Position numbers and translations under genes: made by a program. 64,000 nucleotides of DNA, taken from contig KN817576.1 of NCBI GenBank assembly GCA_000827495.1, positions 3,358 through 67,357 on the forward strand, read 5' to 3'. This stretch comes from Hypholoma sublateritium FD-334 SS-4 (Eukaryota > Basidiomycota > Agaricomycetes > Agaricales > Strophariaceae). Every line of letters begins with the position of its first letter. Within the stretch, counting starts at the first letter, position 1. Of this stretch, positions 10,071 through 19,876 are shown piece after piece. Below the pieces are notes generated by a model. That model had not been told where the DNA came from. It did no database searches and was given only the letters and a program-made list of their open reading frames with translations.

Positions 10071-11860
10071 CGCTTAATTCCGCTCAGCCTCGTCGCCGCT
10101 TTCCTGCAGCCCGCCGAGATGATCAATGATTCCTTGTCCCCTTATCATCTCTCGATGGCAAAGTCCAGATGCCCATCCTTCTTTTCGTCGTCTTGATTCG
10201 CCCCGCCCCGCGTCCACCGCGGAATACTCGGCGACACACGGTCCCGGCCGGCGAAATGGGCATTGGGTGTACCGCATGCCACGCCCGCGACGCCGCTGCC
10301 GACGCATTCCCTCGCTCTGATGCCTGACGGCGGCATCGCCATCGACCGGCTGCGCGGTGCGCGTCCAATCCTCGCAGACGATGAACGACCGCGGAACCCG
10401 CCGCGTTTCTGCTCTGGTCCACCCCCCGCGCACCTGCACGCCCGGTGCGGCCGCCCTCCTGCCTGTGCTCTCCGTGTCCCGCCCTCTGAACTTCCCCCAC
10501 TCCCCGCGCTTGCCGCCGCCGTCCGGGTGCGGACGCGCGGAGGGCCTGGCTTCCGCGCTCCATTGGAAACAAAGCTCCCATCGACCCCTAATGTGCTGTC
10601 TATGGCGTTGTCCCCCGCTTCGTATACCCCGTGTATCCCGCGCATCCCTCAAGCCCGTCAGTGCTGAGCCATACGCCCCTGCGCCCCCCGCTGCGCGTGG
10701 CCCGCCGCACAAGCTCTGCTGCACATATCGCCAGATGCAGGCGCGCCTGGTTCTGTTCACCGCGTGAGTCCGGGAACTGCTCGCTATCGACGTCAATATT
10801 AACGTCGTCTTCACCAGTGCGGGGGGCGGGCTTCTTCCCGCAATGCGTGAGCGCGGCCGCGCTGATAACACATATTCGGCACCCTCAATGTATTCGCGTT
10901 GGTCATCCTTGCGCTACGCCCACTTTTTTCACTGTACGCAGATCCGCTTTCTCAGTATGAGCAAGCTTCGTCGGCTCCGGGTACGCCGTTCCCGCTTCAC
11001 GCCGAAAGCAGCGCGCGACACGTAACACGTACTCCACGGGCATCTCCCTGCCCGTGCCTATCTCGCCGCGGGACATATTTTGATGGATATATAGACGTAT
11101 CAAAATTTGCGGGGTGAGGGGTTATGGAATATCATATATCAAGCACGATGAGTCCGTGTTTATACACCTTGAATGGTGTGGCTTGGAGGCTTGAACAGCG
11201 CCACAGATTCTCCCAAGCGAAGCGGCAGTAAAACAGTTTCCCTTTCCTGGCCGCTACCCATTTCGAGGACCATGAAATAATATTGGCCCGAGTGGCAAGC
11301 GCGTATACGCACGTTTTATTTCCAAAAGGGGTATTATTGGCCATAACGGGAATGCCAGACGCCCAGCGTTGCCGAGGATGGATCACTTCTGATGATCTCA
11401 TATAAGGCACACCGCGCTTTACGCGAGCTTACGGGGGGCACGCACAGTCAGCTCAAGGCCGACAGATGCTCTGCTAAGTACCAAATTCAAGCCCGCCACC
11501 TCGCATAGCAGCTACGGGGACCAGTCTGTCCGGGTTTTCAAATTTCAGATTGAAGGCCCGTGACAGGCATAATCCGTCGAAAAGGAAATATATATTGAAA
11601 TATTAGTAGATGCCATGATCACAGATGTAAAGTTTCTAATAAGTAGGACTGTTCTTTCTTGAATTTGCGAAGAATTAAGCTGATACGCGCTGCGCACATA
11701 TTATTACTGTGGCAGAGTCTACTTTCGCCAGGCCCAGAATGAACTGAAGCGGAGATGTAGGCTGGACGTTGCAAGCGGCAAGCCACATAACCCTGATGTG
11801 GTAGCTAATTATGGCAACATCTTTCGGATTGGGACAAGCACCGTGCCACTAAGAAACATT
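10071..11860. other. Repeat-derived and unassigned DNA
   Basis: Positions 10100-11050 are GC-rich with coding-like periodicity but broken frames. About 10780-10960 weakly matches the tandem units at 18 kb (a CCCGCAATGCGTGAGC-like stretch followed by a ...CGGATAACAC-type end). Positions 11132-11410 hold a 92-codon minus-strand frame without family features. I see nothing else. Confidence 0.4.
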
Positions 11861-11869
11861 TATAAAGCG

Positions 11870-11877
11870 GAGGGGGA
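11870..11877 (+). promoter_or_regulatory. TATA box of LRR/F-box-type gene
   Basis: TTTATAAAGCGG lies about 90 bases upstream of the ATG at 11961. A pyrimidine-rich stretch (TTTCTCTATCTTCCC) follows, a common layout at fungal transcription starts. Confidence 0.6.
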
Positions 11878-11960
11878 TTCGCTTCGTTTCTCTATCTTCC
11901 CACTTTCACAAATTCTCTCCCTCTGAATCCATTCTACGAGAACTGATCCTATTTCCAACA

Positions 11961-13118
11961 ATGTCCATTCCAGCTGCATACTTGACTAGTTTCTCTCTCG
12001 TAACCCCGAATCAGCCCTTCCCTGCATATCTAAAGGACGAACTCACACGGCTCCAATCTCTTTCCATGAATGCAATATCATTCGTCCCAGGGGAATTTGC
12101 GCCGCTCCTGAATTCGAGATGCCTCCTGCCCGGCCTGGCGAACGTCACCTCTCTCACACTCAGAAACATGCCGGACTTCCCGCGGATTATACTCGCAAGC
12201 TGCGTGCGACTGGAGAACCTCGATATAAAAGGTGTCCGCATCTCGGACGACGCGTCGCGAATGATATCCGTTCGGCGCCCGAAGCTCACGATGCTCGTGT
12301 GCAAGGACACCGACGAGCAGACCTTCGCGCACCTGGTCTCTGTCGTGGATGTCGCGCAGCTCAGGTCGTTGAAATGCGACCTCGCGTGGGGCAGCACTCT
12401 CGAAGGGCGAGCTGGCCACCCAATAGGACCGCAGCATGTCCTCAACCTGTGCAGGAACAGCCTGCAATACCTGACGCTGTGTTCCAGTACGTTTCCATCC
12501 AATGTCTATTATATACCTAGCACCGGATATTTACAAATTTCCGTCCACACAGGATCGGCATTGCAACCGCCGAACAAGCTCGAATCCATTGTCATCTGCG
12601 ACCTCGCCCACCACAACGCGTTAACCCATCTGACTTTTACCTCAGGGTTCCTCCCCGGCGAGCACGACCAGCTCCCGCACACCTCACAGAAACTCGTCCT
12701 CGAGGATGTGCTCGCAAAAGTCACCTCACTCAGGCGGCTCCATTGGAAGATCTTCGTTGGGCTGGACCAGGCGCTCAAACGCACGGAGCCTGACGGCGCG
12801 CCGCGGCTGGACAACGCCAAGCCGCTGCCCTTGTTCCAGCACCCGGCGTGGCGCCGGTTAGACCGCGCGCTGGCGCGGGTGGCGGATGTGCACACTATGG
12901 ATGTCCGAGTCCTCGTGAACATATTCGGGATAATAGATCCCGGGACGAAGGCGTTGTATGATCCGCAGCACCTGTTTTACGACGGCGTTGATATGGGCAG
13001 TCTCATGGAGCGGTGGGGGCGGCATACGTTCGTGGAGTCCAGGAAGCGGCCGCGAACTACCATCACGGTCTCTGCTGGTATTGGGCCTAGGGGAGGCTTG
13101 ACATGTGTAGTGGAATGA
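11961..13118 (+). CDS. LRR/F-box-type repeat protein
   Basis: The 385-codon frame has several leucine-rich segments, such as LANVTSLTLRNMPDF, RLENLDIKGVRISDD and SLQYLTLCSS. They are spaced as in the degenerate LRRs of the large Agaricomycete F-box-like families. No F-box is visible at the N-terminus. The ATG follows a TATA box and pyrimidine tract and has a fair context (ACAATGTCC). A candidate 66-base intron at 12487-12552 (GTACGT...ACACAG) has no stop and keeps the frame, so the product is either 385 or 363 aa. It ends only about 60 bases before the decayed cytidine deaminase. A role in substrate recognition is plausible by family but unproven. Confidence 0.65.
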   Translation: MSIPAAYLTSFSLVTPNQPFPAYLKDELTRLQSLSMNAISFVPGEFAPLLNSRCLLPGLANVTSLTLRNMPDFPRIILASCVRLENLDIKGVRISDDASRMISVRRPKLTMLVCKDTDEQTFAHLVSVVDVAQLRSLKCDLAWGSTLEGRAGHPIGPQHVLNLCRNSLQYLTLCSSTFPSNVYYIPSTGYLQISVHTGSALQPPNKLESIVICDLAHHNALTHLTFTSGFLPGEHDQLPHTSQKLVLEDVLAKVTSLRRLHWKIFVGLDQALKRTEPDGAPRLDNAKPLPLFQHPAWRRLDRALARVADVHTMDVRVLVNIFGIIDPGTKALYDPQHLFYDGVDMGSLMERWGRHTFVESRKRPRTTITVSAGIGPRGGLTCVVE

Positions 13119-13179
13119 TACGTTAAGTAATGCCTAGAGATAACGGTTCATCTTGCCTGATATAATTAAATACCGAGGG

Positions 13180-13690
13180 ACGTACGTAACAACCGCGAGC
13201 CCGATGAACGAGCGCATTCCCTCGCTTTGCATGTACCGTCAGCGCTGCGCAACGAGGAAAATCGCGTGTAAGGACTTGCAACAGCTTTGACGATCGCCGT
13301 GCGCTCAGCGCAGATCGTACTTCCTAGTTCCGTACATGAAATTGGCACAATATACCATGTATACATCCATGGCCGTGCGACGAGCGCACACGCAGACAAA
13401 GCTGCAGCAGTAGAAATGGAAGGAGGGTGGAAAGTAACTACGACGCACCATACGGCTCAAAATCGACATTTGCCCCGCCGATCACGAGCCCGTCGGGAGT
13501 GAGGAGCACCGCGCCAATGCGGAAGTGCGAGTACGCGCTGTACGAGCCCATATTTTCTGTGGGTGGCGGGTGGCAGGTGGCGGGACGCAAGGTGCGGTGA
13601 GCCCCCATGCGCGTGTGGTCATTCGCGCACAATTAGCTTTTGCCAGTAGATGCTCCGCGCCGAGCACATCACGTACTAACCCAGTCACCC
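13180..13690 (-). pseudogene. Truncated cytidine deaminase relic
   Basis: Two exons of a cytidine deaminase are clear on the minus strand. The first (about 13550-13459) encodes SYSAYSHFRIGAVLLTPDG followed by LVIGGANVDFEPYG. An intron (GTGCGT...AACTAG) joins it to the second (about 13326-13280), encoding GSTICAERTAIVKAV, with the zinc-ligand Cys and the catalytic Glu of the C-A-E motif. A continuation, GMRSFIGLAVV, is visible near 13215. The second zinc motif, P-C-x-x-C, should follow but is not found before the neighbouring gene ends at 13118. An upstream exon like LGAEHLLAKAN does not splice without a stop. I therefore call it non-functional. Confidence 0.75.
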
Positions 13691-14149
13691 CACCAAAATG
13701 CAGAACTCCGTCTTAGGGTTACCTACACGTAGCTATAACGTTACAGCAGCAGTGGAAGCGTCAAACAAACAATCCCCTCGCCTTTTACTAGGGGATTCCG
13801 TGATGCTTTCACATCCAATGCTGCATAGCACTCTTTGGACAAACACTTCCTTCGGAAGCTTGATAATTTCGCGTCTGCACCTCAATTTTTTTTTTGTGTT
13901 TATTTCTTCCGAGTCCCGACTTTGGAACGTCGTTGACGTGGTCAGGGCCGAAATAAATGTTACAACCTACAGACTACAGTATTAAATGACCTAAATTGTG
14001 TGTTGATGCATGGCTCCGCGCCGATGTTCGCTGCGCTGAGCAACGACACTACCAGCCGGATGCCTTTGTCAGGGTATCAAGAGGGTATTACTCAGTAATT
14101 AGTAACTAGTAATCGGTTACAGACGGCGCGCTCTAAAGAGTACCTGGAA

Positions 14150-14530
14150 TGCTTTTCACACGATCGCGATTCGCGCGCTCATCGAGGAATACACGCAGAT
14201 ACGCGCGCGTGCCTGCGCACCATCTGCACCGCTGCAGAGTAATAGACTAGGACTCAGTTCGGTATGCGACACCCTTCACGCTGCTCTGTATAATCTTAGA
14301 TAGGTAGCATTCGGTCGCATGGTCAACCTTGGTTTTCCGAAGGCACCTCCGAGACCTGGCCGACCTCGTCTTCAACAGCGCGGATTTCATGATGTCCGAG
14401 AAGTGGTCGAAGCTCTAGCCTATGGTACAGCGCGGGCGCTTCTTGCTCAAGACGTGCGCGTTCTTCGCGGACTACGGATGGCCGCACTTTGAGAACCTCC
14501 GGAGACCTCTACGTTTTCTGCACCGCTGAG
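14150..14530 (+). pseudogene. Coding relic with internal stop
   Basis: From about 14340 a GC3-rich frame reads LRDLADLVFNSADFMMSEKW, then a TAG, then resumes in the same frame with RGRFLLKTCAFFADYGWPHF up to a TGA near 14528. An upstream piece near 14157 reads IAIRALIEEYTQIRAR. The composition and uninterrupted sense on both sides of one stop suggest a decayed gene. I do not recognise the family. Confidence 0.4.
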
Positions 14531-15580
14531 TGGGCGGTGCGCTGACCGTACGTGGGTGTCCAGGCCCTTTTCCATGTCGAATTATTTTCTCCTTTCCGGA
14601 GCCCTTCCCCCATTGCATCGAACTGCATTTTATCGAACCTTTGATCTATTTCATTCCTTTCCTTTTCATTTCGCCCACCAAGAAGTCTTACCACACCATT
14701 CCACCAGATCCGCCATTTGGCCATTTGTAAGTGCATCCCAATTCCATAATGCTTAACACTTGCTTAATACCACCAACTTAGCGCTTACAAAAACGATTTT
14801 CCAGTATTGCTCAGCACGCACTACACTCTGTGCTACCAAATTTGAATGTTGTTTAGGATAGAGATAACGTATGATACTAGCCTGTAATCAAACTGAAATC
14901 TTGTAGTATCTAATGGCGGGAACATCGGACAGGCTCTTGATGGACTTCGCGTCTTCAAAACCGGTTATAACTGCAACATACTATTTGAGCTCATTTTATC
15001 ATCATGCTAAGATAATAATCTTATGAGTGACACGAGGAATTGAGAACATGTAGTGTTTTGGTAGCCCACATCATTGCTTTCAGACAGCCTCATCAAGCAC
15101 AATAGTAGTAAGTACTGTAAACCTGTTGTTTCTATTTCTATGTAATTAACACATGCAAAATACATGGTTTGATAGTTCCTCCATACACGTATATGAGGCG
15201 ATTGCAATATTTTAGGTCGGTTGGGCATGCGGGGAAGCTAGTAGGCGCGGGGTGGTGGGATTAAGTATGCAACATTTAGAGGTTGTCAGCTACTCGAGTG
15301 TTGCGCGCCAGGTTCGGATAGTCCATTCCGGTGATTGCGGTGCACGGCGTCGGACGCTCGCGATCTCCGAGTCCGCTGCGCAGTGCTCACGACACAGTGG
15401 CGTATACTCTACGTACGGCTATTGATGGAACAGCAGCGATTTGGTCGGCACCTGGGGTGGCGGGTCTTTGCGAAGGTCTTGCGAAGGTCAGTTAGAGAAT
15501 TGAGACACTTCAAATCATTATTACGTCAGTCTTAAGAGTACCACGGCGGCTGTAGGTAAAACGGATAACCATGAATCAGG
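14531..15580. other. No recognisable gene
   Basis: AT-richer DNA with short frames only. No RNA gene or clear repeat was seen. Confidence 0.5.
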
Positions 15581-15589
15581 ATTCAGGAC

Positions 15590-15596
15590 AGATATA
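15590..15596 (+). promoter_or_regulatory. TATA box of 7TM gene
   Basis: GATATAAAG lies about 55 bases upstream of the ATG at 15645. Confidence 0.5.
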
Positions 15597-15644
15597 AAGT
15601 TCAAGAATGATTAATGAGAGCTGGTCCCTCTACACCAATCCTCA

Positions 15645-16919
15645 ATGTCTCACCCAAACATAAGTGTATCCCTTCTTAATCAGCCTACGCCTTGGATAGT
15701 CATAGAAACGGAAGGAGGTTACAAAATGTTGCTAGTAAACTATGGAACATTAGTGGCGTCTTTTACGGTAAGCTGATCGAGTACTAAACAGTTTCTCAAC
15801 TCTCGACCTGACTGACTGGGCCAAAAACACAGATAATGGTGCAGGACATCCTTGCCAACGTTTCCAGTGATTATCATATCCTCAAGTTAGGGTTGAATGT
15901 TCCATTTTGTGCATACTTTGCATCCAGGTACGTGAATGTGAAAGATGGTCTGATGTTCACCTCTTTTGACTTTAAATTATATGGAAGAATTAGCGTCATA
16001 GGATACCTACTGGGTTCAGTGATATATTCAAGTGAGCTGTTTGAATATTGATCTAGACTGGCAAAACATACATTTTTACGCAATGGTATCCCAGCTGCAC
16101 CAACTAGAGATTGTCTCCTTGTCACCGTAACAGTGACATTATTTTGTATGATGGCGTATTCATGCACGGCATTGCTGTTCTTTCTCCGACTTCGCGCAAT
16201 CTACAACCGAAATCGTGTTCTTGTCGCAACCTTTTTCGTGTTCTGGCTCACATTCCCGGCGTTGTCAATTTATTTCACACTCATAGACTTTCGCGAGAGG
16301 TTCAATCAATACTGTATATTCTCTGACACAGGGTACTCATCCGCCGTATTCGGCATGCAGGCGGCAGAACTGGTGTACGATACGTTGGTATTTGTTACCA
16401 TATCCTGGCGCTTATGGCAGATTGCATATGTCAACCCATCGGGTGCTCAAGAAAGCCTGAAAATATGGCCTTGTGGAAAATACCTTCCGGCATTTACCAA
16501 GAGTCTCTACCTCGACGGCCAGGTCTACTATTTGTAAATATGCAGCACTTATATTTGGCAGACGCTAACTCCTATTATTCTCAAGGACCACATTGGTTTC
16601 AGGGATTGTTGTTTGTGTCCTTATATTTACCCATGGAATCCCACCTTTCCTGAAATTATCTTGGCTGTCTCCAAACGTCGTCGTCGTCAATATAATGGCA
16701 TGTAGGGTCTACCGGCGGACGCGGATGGGGGTGATGCGGGAGTCCGAGATATCGACGTCTGCCATTGAACGGGCTGGCATACCAATATCGCACCCAATTA
16801 TGTTCAACAGTGTCAATCCAGCTACCAGTGGTGCGATTGTCCCCATTACAATTCCCAGCATCGTGTTCCGGCCGCTTTTATTGGGCGCAGGGACCCGACT
16901 TCGACCTGACTTGAGATGA
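15645..16919 (+). CDS. Agaricomycete 7TM-type membrane protein
   Basis: The reading uses several introns. Exon 1 is 15645-15767, exon 2 starts at 15833, and an intron at 15928-15987 preserves frame. Another intron follows near 16030-16055 (joint not resolved), and one near 16535-16587. The pieces match, in order, the layout of a large uncharacterised Agaricomycete membrane family: NYGTLVASF and IMVQDILANVSSDYHIL, then ALLFFLRLRAIYNRNRVL, then ELVYDTLVFVTISWRLW, then SPNVVVVNIMACRVYRR and an Ile/Ser-rich tail. At least six hydrophobic helices are visible. The frame between 16030 and 16130 does not join cleanly, so one exon may be misread or damaged. A receptor-like role is often assumed for such proteins but is not shown by this sequence. 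Confidence 0.65.
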
Positions 16920-17177
16920 GCATGATCCTCCGGTTTCCGGACTACATCCCTCTCCCTCTCCCTTTACCTACTTATATTAGGGACGTTCAATTCCGGACGC
17001 AGCGTACCTTTCCAAAAAATCTATATATCACCTTCATACTCTATTAAAGTACAATTAACAATAAAAGTTAATCAATGGCAAAGGACATCCCTTGAATGTG
17101 GCTGTGTAATCTTACCCCGTGGACCAGACAAAATACAGAATCTGGTTTTGGTTGCTCTTTGCTCAGCACCACACTAT
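16920..17177. other. Short intergenic region upstream of U6
   Basis: No gene is visible. AT-rich stretches near 17020-17070 (CTATATATCACC) could hold U6 promoter elements, but the spacing is not diagnostic. Confidence 0.4.
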
Positions 17178-17201
17178 GTCCCCTTCGGGGTGACATACGA
17201 A

Positions 17202-17232
<31 letters not shown>

Positions 17233-17297
17233 GGCCCCTGCACAAGGATGACACGCTTTCCCGGAGTGGTAGATCTACGGATCTCAATATTTATTTT
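17178..17297 (+). ncRNA. U6 spliceosomal snRNA
   Basis: The sequence has the 5' hairpin GUCCCCUUCGGGG, then AAAAUUGGAACGAUACAGAG, with the ACAGAGA box that pairs with the 5' splice site. The AGC catalytic triad in GAUUAGCAUGG follows, then the internal stem-loop GGCCCCUGCACAAGGAUGAC. The GCAC loop has one difference from the common GCGC. After ACACGC the 3' tail diverges, and T-rich runs at about 17291-17304 would end a Pol III transcript. The core is contiguous, with no spliceosomal intron of the kind some fungal U6 genes have. U6 is the catalytic RNA of the spliceosome. The 3' end is approximate; a recent pseudocopy cannot be excluded, but all core motifs are intact. Confidence 0.88.
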
Positions 17298-17559
17298 TAT
17301 TTTTGCTCGAACCTCTGGCAATTCCTTGGGTGGCACCCCAGTGACCCCACGGGAAAGTGGGTACATAACAGATTCTACCAATGTGACTACGTTAGACAAC
17401 ACCTTTGACGGCCTAGTGATATGTGTGCAATACATAAAAGAGCACCGTACTTTGCAGTTGGAAGTTATGCGAGGTTGGACGCGCAAATAGAGCACTCTGC
17501 GACGCTGTCATAAGGTCGAGTCCGCTGGACAGCTCTCGAGCCCAACTCGCGCCCACGAC

Positions 17560-17960
17560 TTGATCATTTGATGGCGTTGCACAGCTCTTTCTTGTATACG
17601 ACGACGATGACACCGCCTACGCCACAGGTCCCGCGTTCCGCGCCTTCCACTTGCCACCGCCGCCGCTGCTGCTGTCCTCCGCAATGCCCTCCGTCCATCC
17701 AAAGCCCGGTCGTTCGCACCTGGCGAGCTTCTCACCCCCAGCCCAGCCTCGTATCCCTCCTGCCTGCGTCCTTCGCGTTTTCGCAGCCAGAGTCGTCAGC
17801 GCCGTAATCGATCCCTCTCGCGCGGTCCCGTTTGTGAGCTGCATGTGGAGGTGCTTCTGTATATCGGTCTGCGGATTCGGGTGAGTTTTCCTTATATATG
17901 CACCTCTCATGCTTGCTGACGCGTGTGGGGCGTAGCCTGCTCGAGCTCGAGCACAAGGTA
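17560..17960. repeat. Block-C-like relic
   Basis: This starts TTGATGGCGTTGCACAGCTC and contains GACGACGATGACACCG, echoing block C near 5800. It ends with an intron-like module (GTGAGTTTTCC, then TTGCTGACGCGTG, then GTAG). It is probably a diverged member of the same relic family. Confidence 0.45.
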
Positions 17961-17984
17961 CCAATACCTATGGGGCCTTCGTAC

Positions 17985-18425
17985 CACCGTCCCGCTGTAT
18001 GGAGCCTCGCATGCTCGGTCCCGACATCTAGGTACGGAAGCCTTTGCGCGCCCGCTTCATGAAAAATGAATAAGCCATCGCGCGCGTGAGTAGATCTCCT
18101 TCCGCCACCGCTCGCCCACCATCCGATTCGTAGTCTCCTTCACATGCTACGTTGGGCGCGCATATATATACGTGAGTTCAGATGGTGCTCGCTCTCTGCG
18201 TGAAACTGAACGTTGTCATAGCTAGCGTGGCGAACAGCTTTCTTCTCGGAACGAGTGGGCTCAGCCTCGCTCGGATAACACGTTTATCCATGGAGGTTCT
18301 GCGATGTATGCGGTGCGCGCATTTGATGATTGCATTCATGGGAATATTGCTGTAATTGCTATGAGGATCGTCGTACGCTCTCTTTCTCCTTCCTTATCTA
18401 GGCCGTGCTGACGCCCACTCAGCGA
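17985..18425. repeat. Tandem duplication, unit 1
   Basis: This is the first unit of a direct repeat with a period of about 466 bases. Shared landmarks are CTGTATGGAGCC, CTAGGTACGGAAGCCTT, ACGTGAGTTCAGAT and GTGCTGACGCCCAC. No open frame is conserved. Confidence 0.75.
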
Positions 18426-18454
18426 AAAGGCATGCTCTGTGAATACGAGATCTT

Positions 18455-18925
18455 CGTGCCGTCATCCTGCTGTATGGAGCCCCCGCGCTCGATCTAGGTA
18501 CGGAAGCCTTAGCATACCCGCTTCACTGAAAATTAACAAACCACGCTCGCGCAGATCTTATTATGTTACCGCTCGTTCACGATCCGAATTGCTATCGCCC
18601 CTGCACGCCGCGTTCGGCGCACGTATATATGCGTGAGTTCAGATTCTCCTCCCTCTCTGAGCGTAACTCAACGTCGTTATCGCCAGCGTGACGCCCGCCT
18701 TTTTTCTCGCAACGCGTGAGCTCATCCCCGCTCGGACAAGTAGCACGCACGGTCGGCCGCCTCACTGCGCTCACGCTGCCCACTGGGCTTCTCCGAGGTG
18801 CACGGTGCACTTATTTGACGACTAAATTCATGGGGACATTTCCGTAATTGCTGCCATCGTCGTCGTACGCCCCTTCCTCTCTCCTTATCTCAGCCCTGCT
18901 GACGCCCACGTAGGCCATACCCTAT
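18455..18925. repeat. Tandem duplication, unit 2
   Basis: This is the second unit, with the same order of landmarks. CTAGGTACGGAAGCCTT recurs near 18495 and CTGCTGACGCCCAC near 18897. Many substitutions separate the units, so the duplication is not recent. Confidence 0.75.
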
Positions 18926-19876
18926 GGATATATACCGTCTCTTTCCCCGGCAACCACAGGCTCTCAGTGACCCCCCTCGCGCAAAGCCATATTTCCGCAT
19001 CCCCAGGAGATGAGGAAGCTCCGTTGTCTCCGGGAACGCCACTCCCCCCTCACGTCGACGGCGTATATGCTCATTGTAGACACAGGTTCACCTCCGGCGC
19101 ATCCCCGTGCGACACGCACTCCGCGTCAATGTCCCTCCTCGTGTGTCCTTCGCCGCCGCCGCGGGGCCTACATCTCCCCCATTTGATGCAGCGCCGCAGG
19201 CGTTCTTCGAGCAGCGGCTTACCTGGCCTCCTCGACTTGCCGCGTCATCTCTTCCCGCGTTTTCCTTTCACCGATACAACCTCCCCCTGCTATCGAATCG
19301 CGTTATATATGTACAGGGTGCACCAGACTAGCAGCGCGTATTCTGCGCATGCGGTCGCTGGCGCGGCTGGATGTACATTTCTGAACTATACTGCAAGCGG
19401 CGTCCTGCCGCACAAACGGAGCGCGTTGGCGGCTGCGTGGAGGCTTCACTCATTCTTCCACCATCGGCATTCAAGCGTACTGCGTCACCCATGTGGGCTG
19501 CGCGCCGAAACGAGAATTCGAGGGGCGTGGCGTCCCGCCTGTCGGGACGAGCAGACGTTTATTTCGTTCAAGCCACCGTGAAAGTCTCCCCGGTGAAATT
19601 GCTGCTCGGTCAGGCCAGAGGTGCCTTGCTCGAGTATTTCTGGCTGGCAACATCCAGCGACGCAGGCATGCCACGACGACGCGAGGTTGATCCCCCTCTG
19701 GGGCCACTTATGTTATTGGTAGAGACAGCGATCGGGGTGTATGGATTATGCACATGAACCACAACTGAGTGGGATATAGAAATTTCAGATGGACTATGCA
19801 AAGATTAAGGGTGGGATATGTGTGCGTCCCGCGAGGAGATAAGTAATACATGCAAAGCAGAATAATAACTACGTAG
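18926..19876. other. Repeat-like, unassigned DNA
   Basis: Positions 18967-19581 hold a 204-codon plus-strand frame rich in Ser, Pro and Arg, overlapping other frames, with no family features. I regard it as a relic: its start (CTCCGGGAACGCC) resembles 10975 (CTCCGGGTACGCC). The rest shows nothing. Confidence 0.4.

Noticed and set aside
10074..10871. 265-codon minus-strand frame
   Set aside because: High GC content opens frames on both strands here. Composition is Arg/Gly-rich with no family features, and the plus strand has equally long frames.
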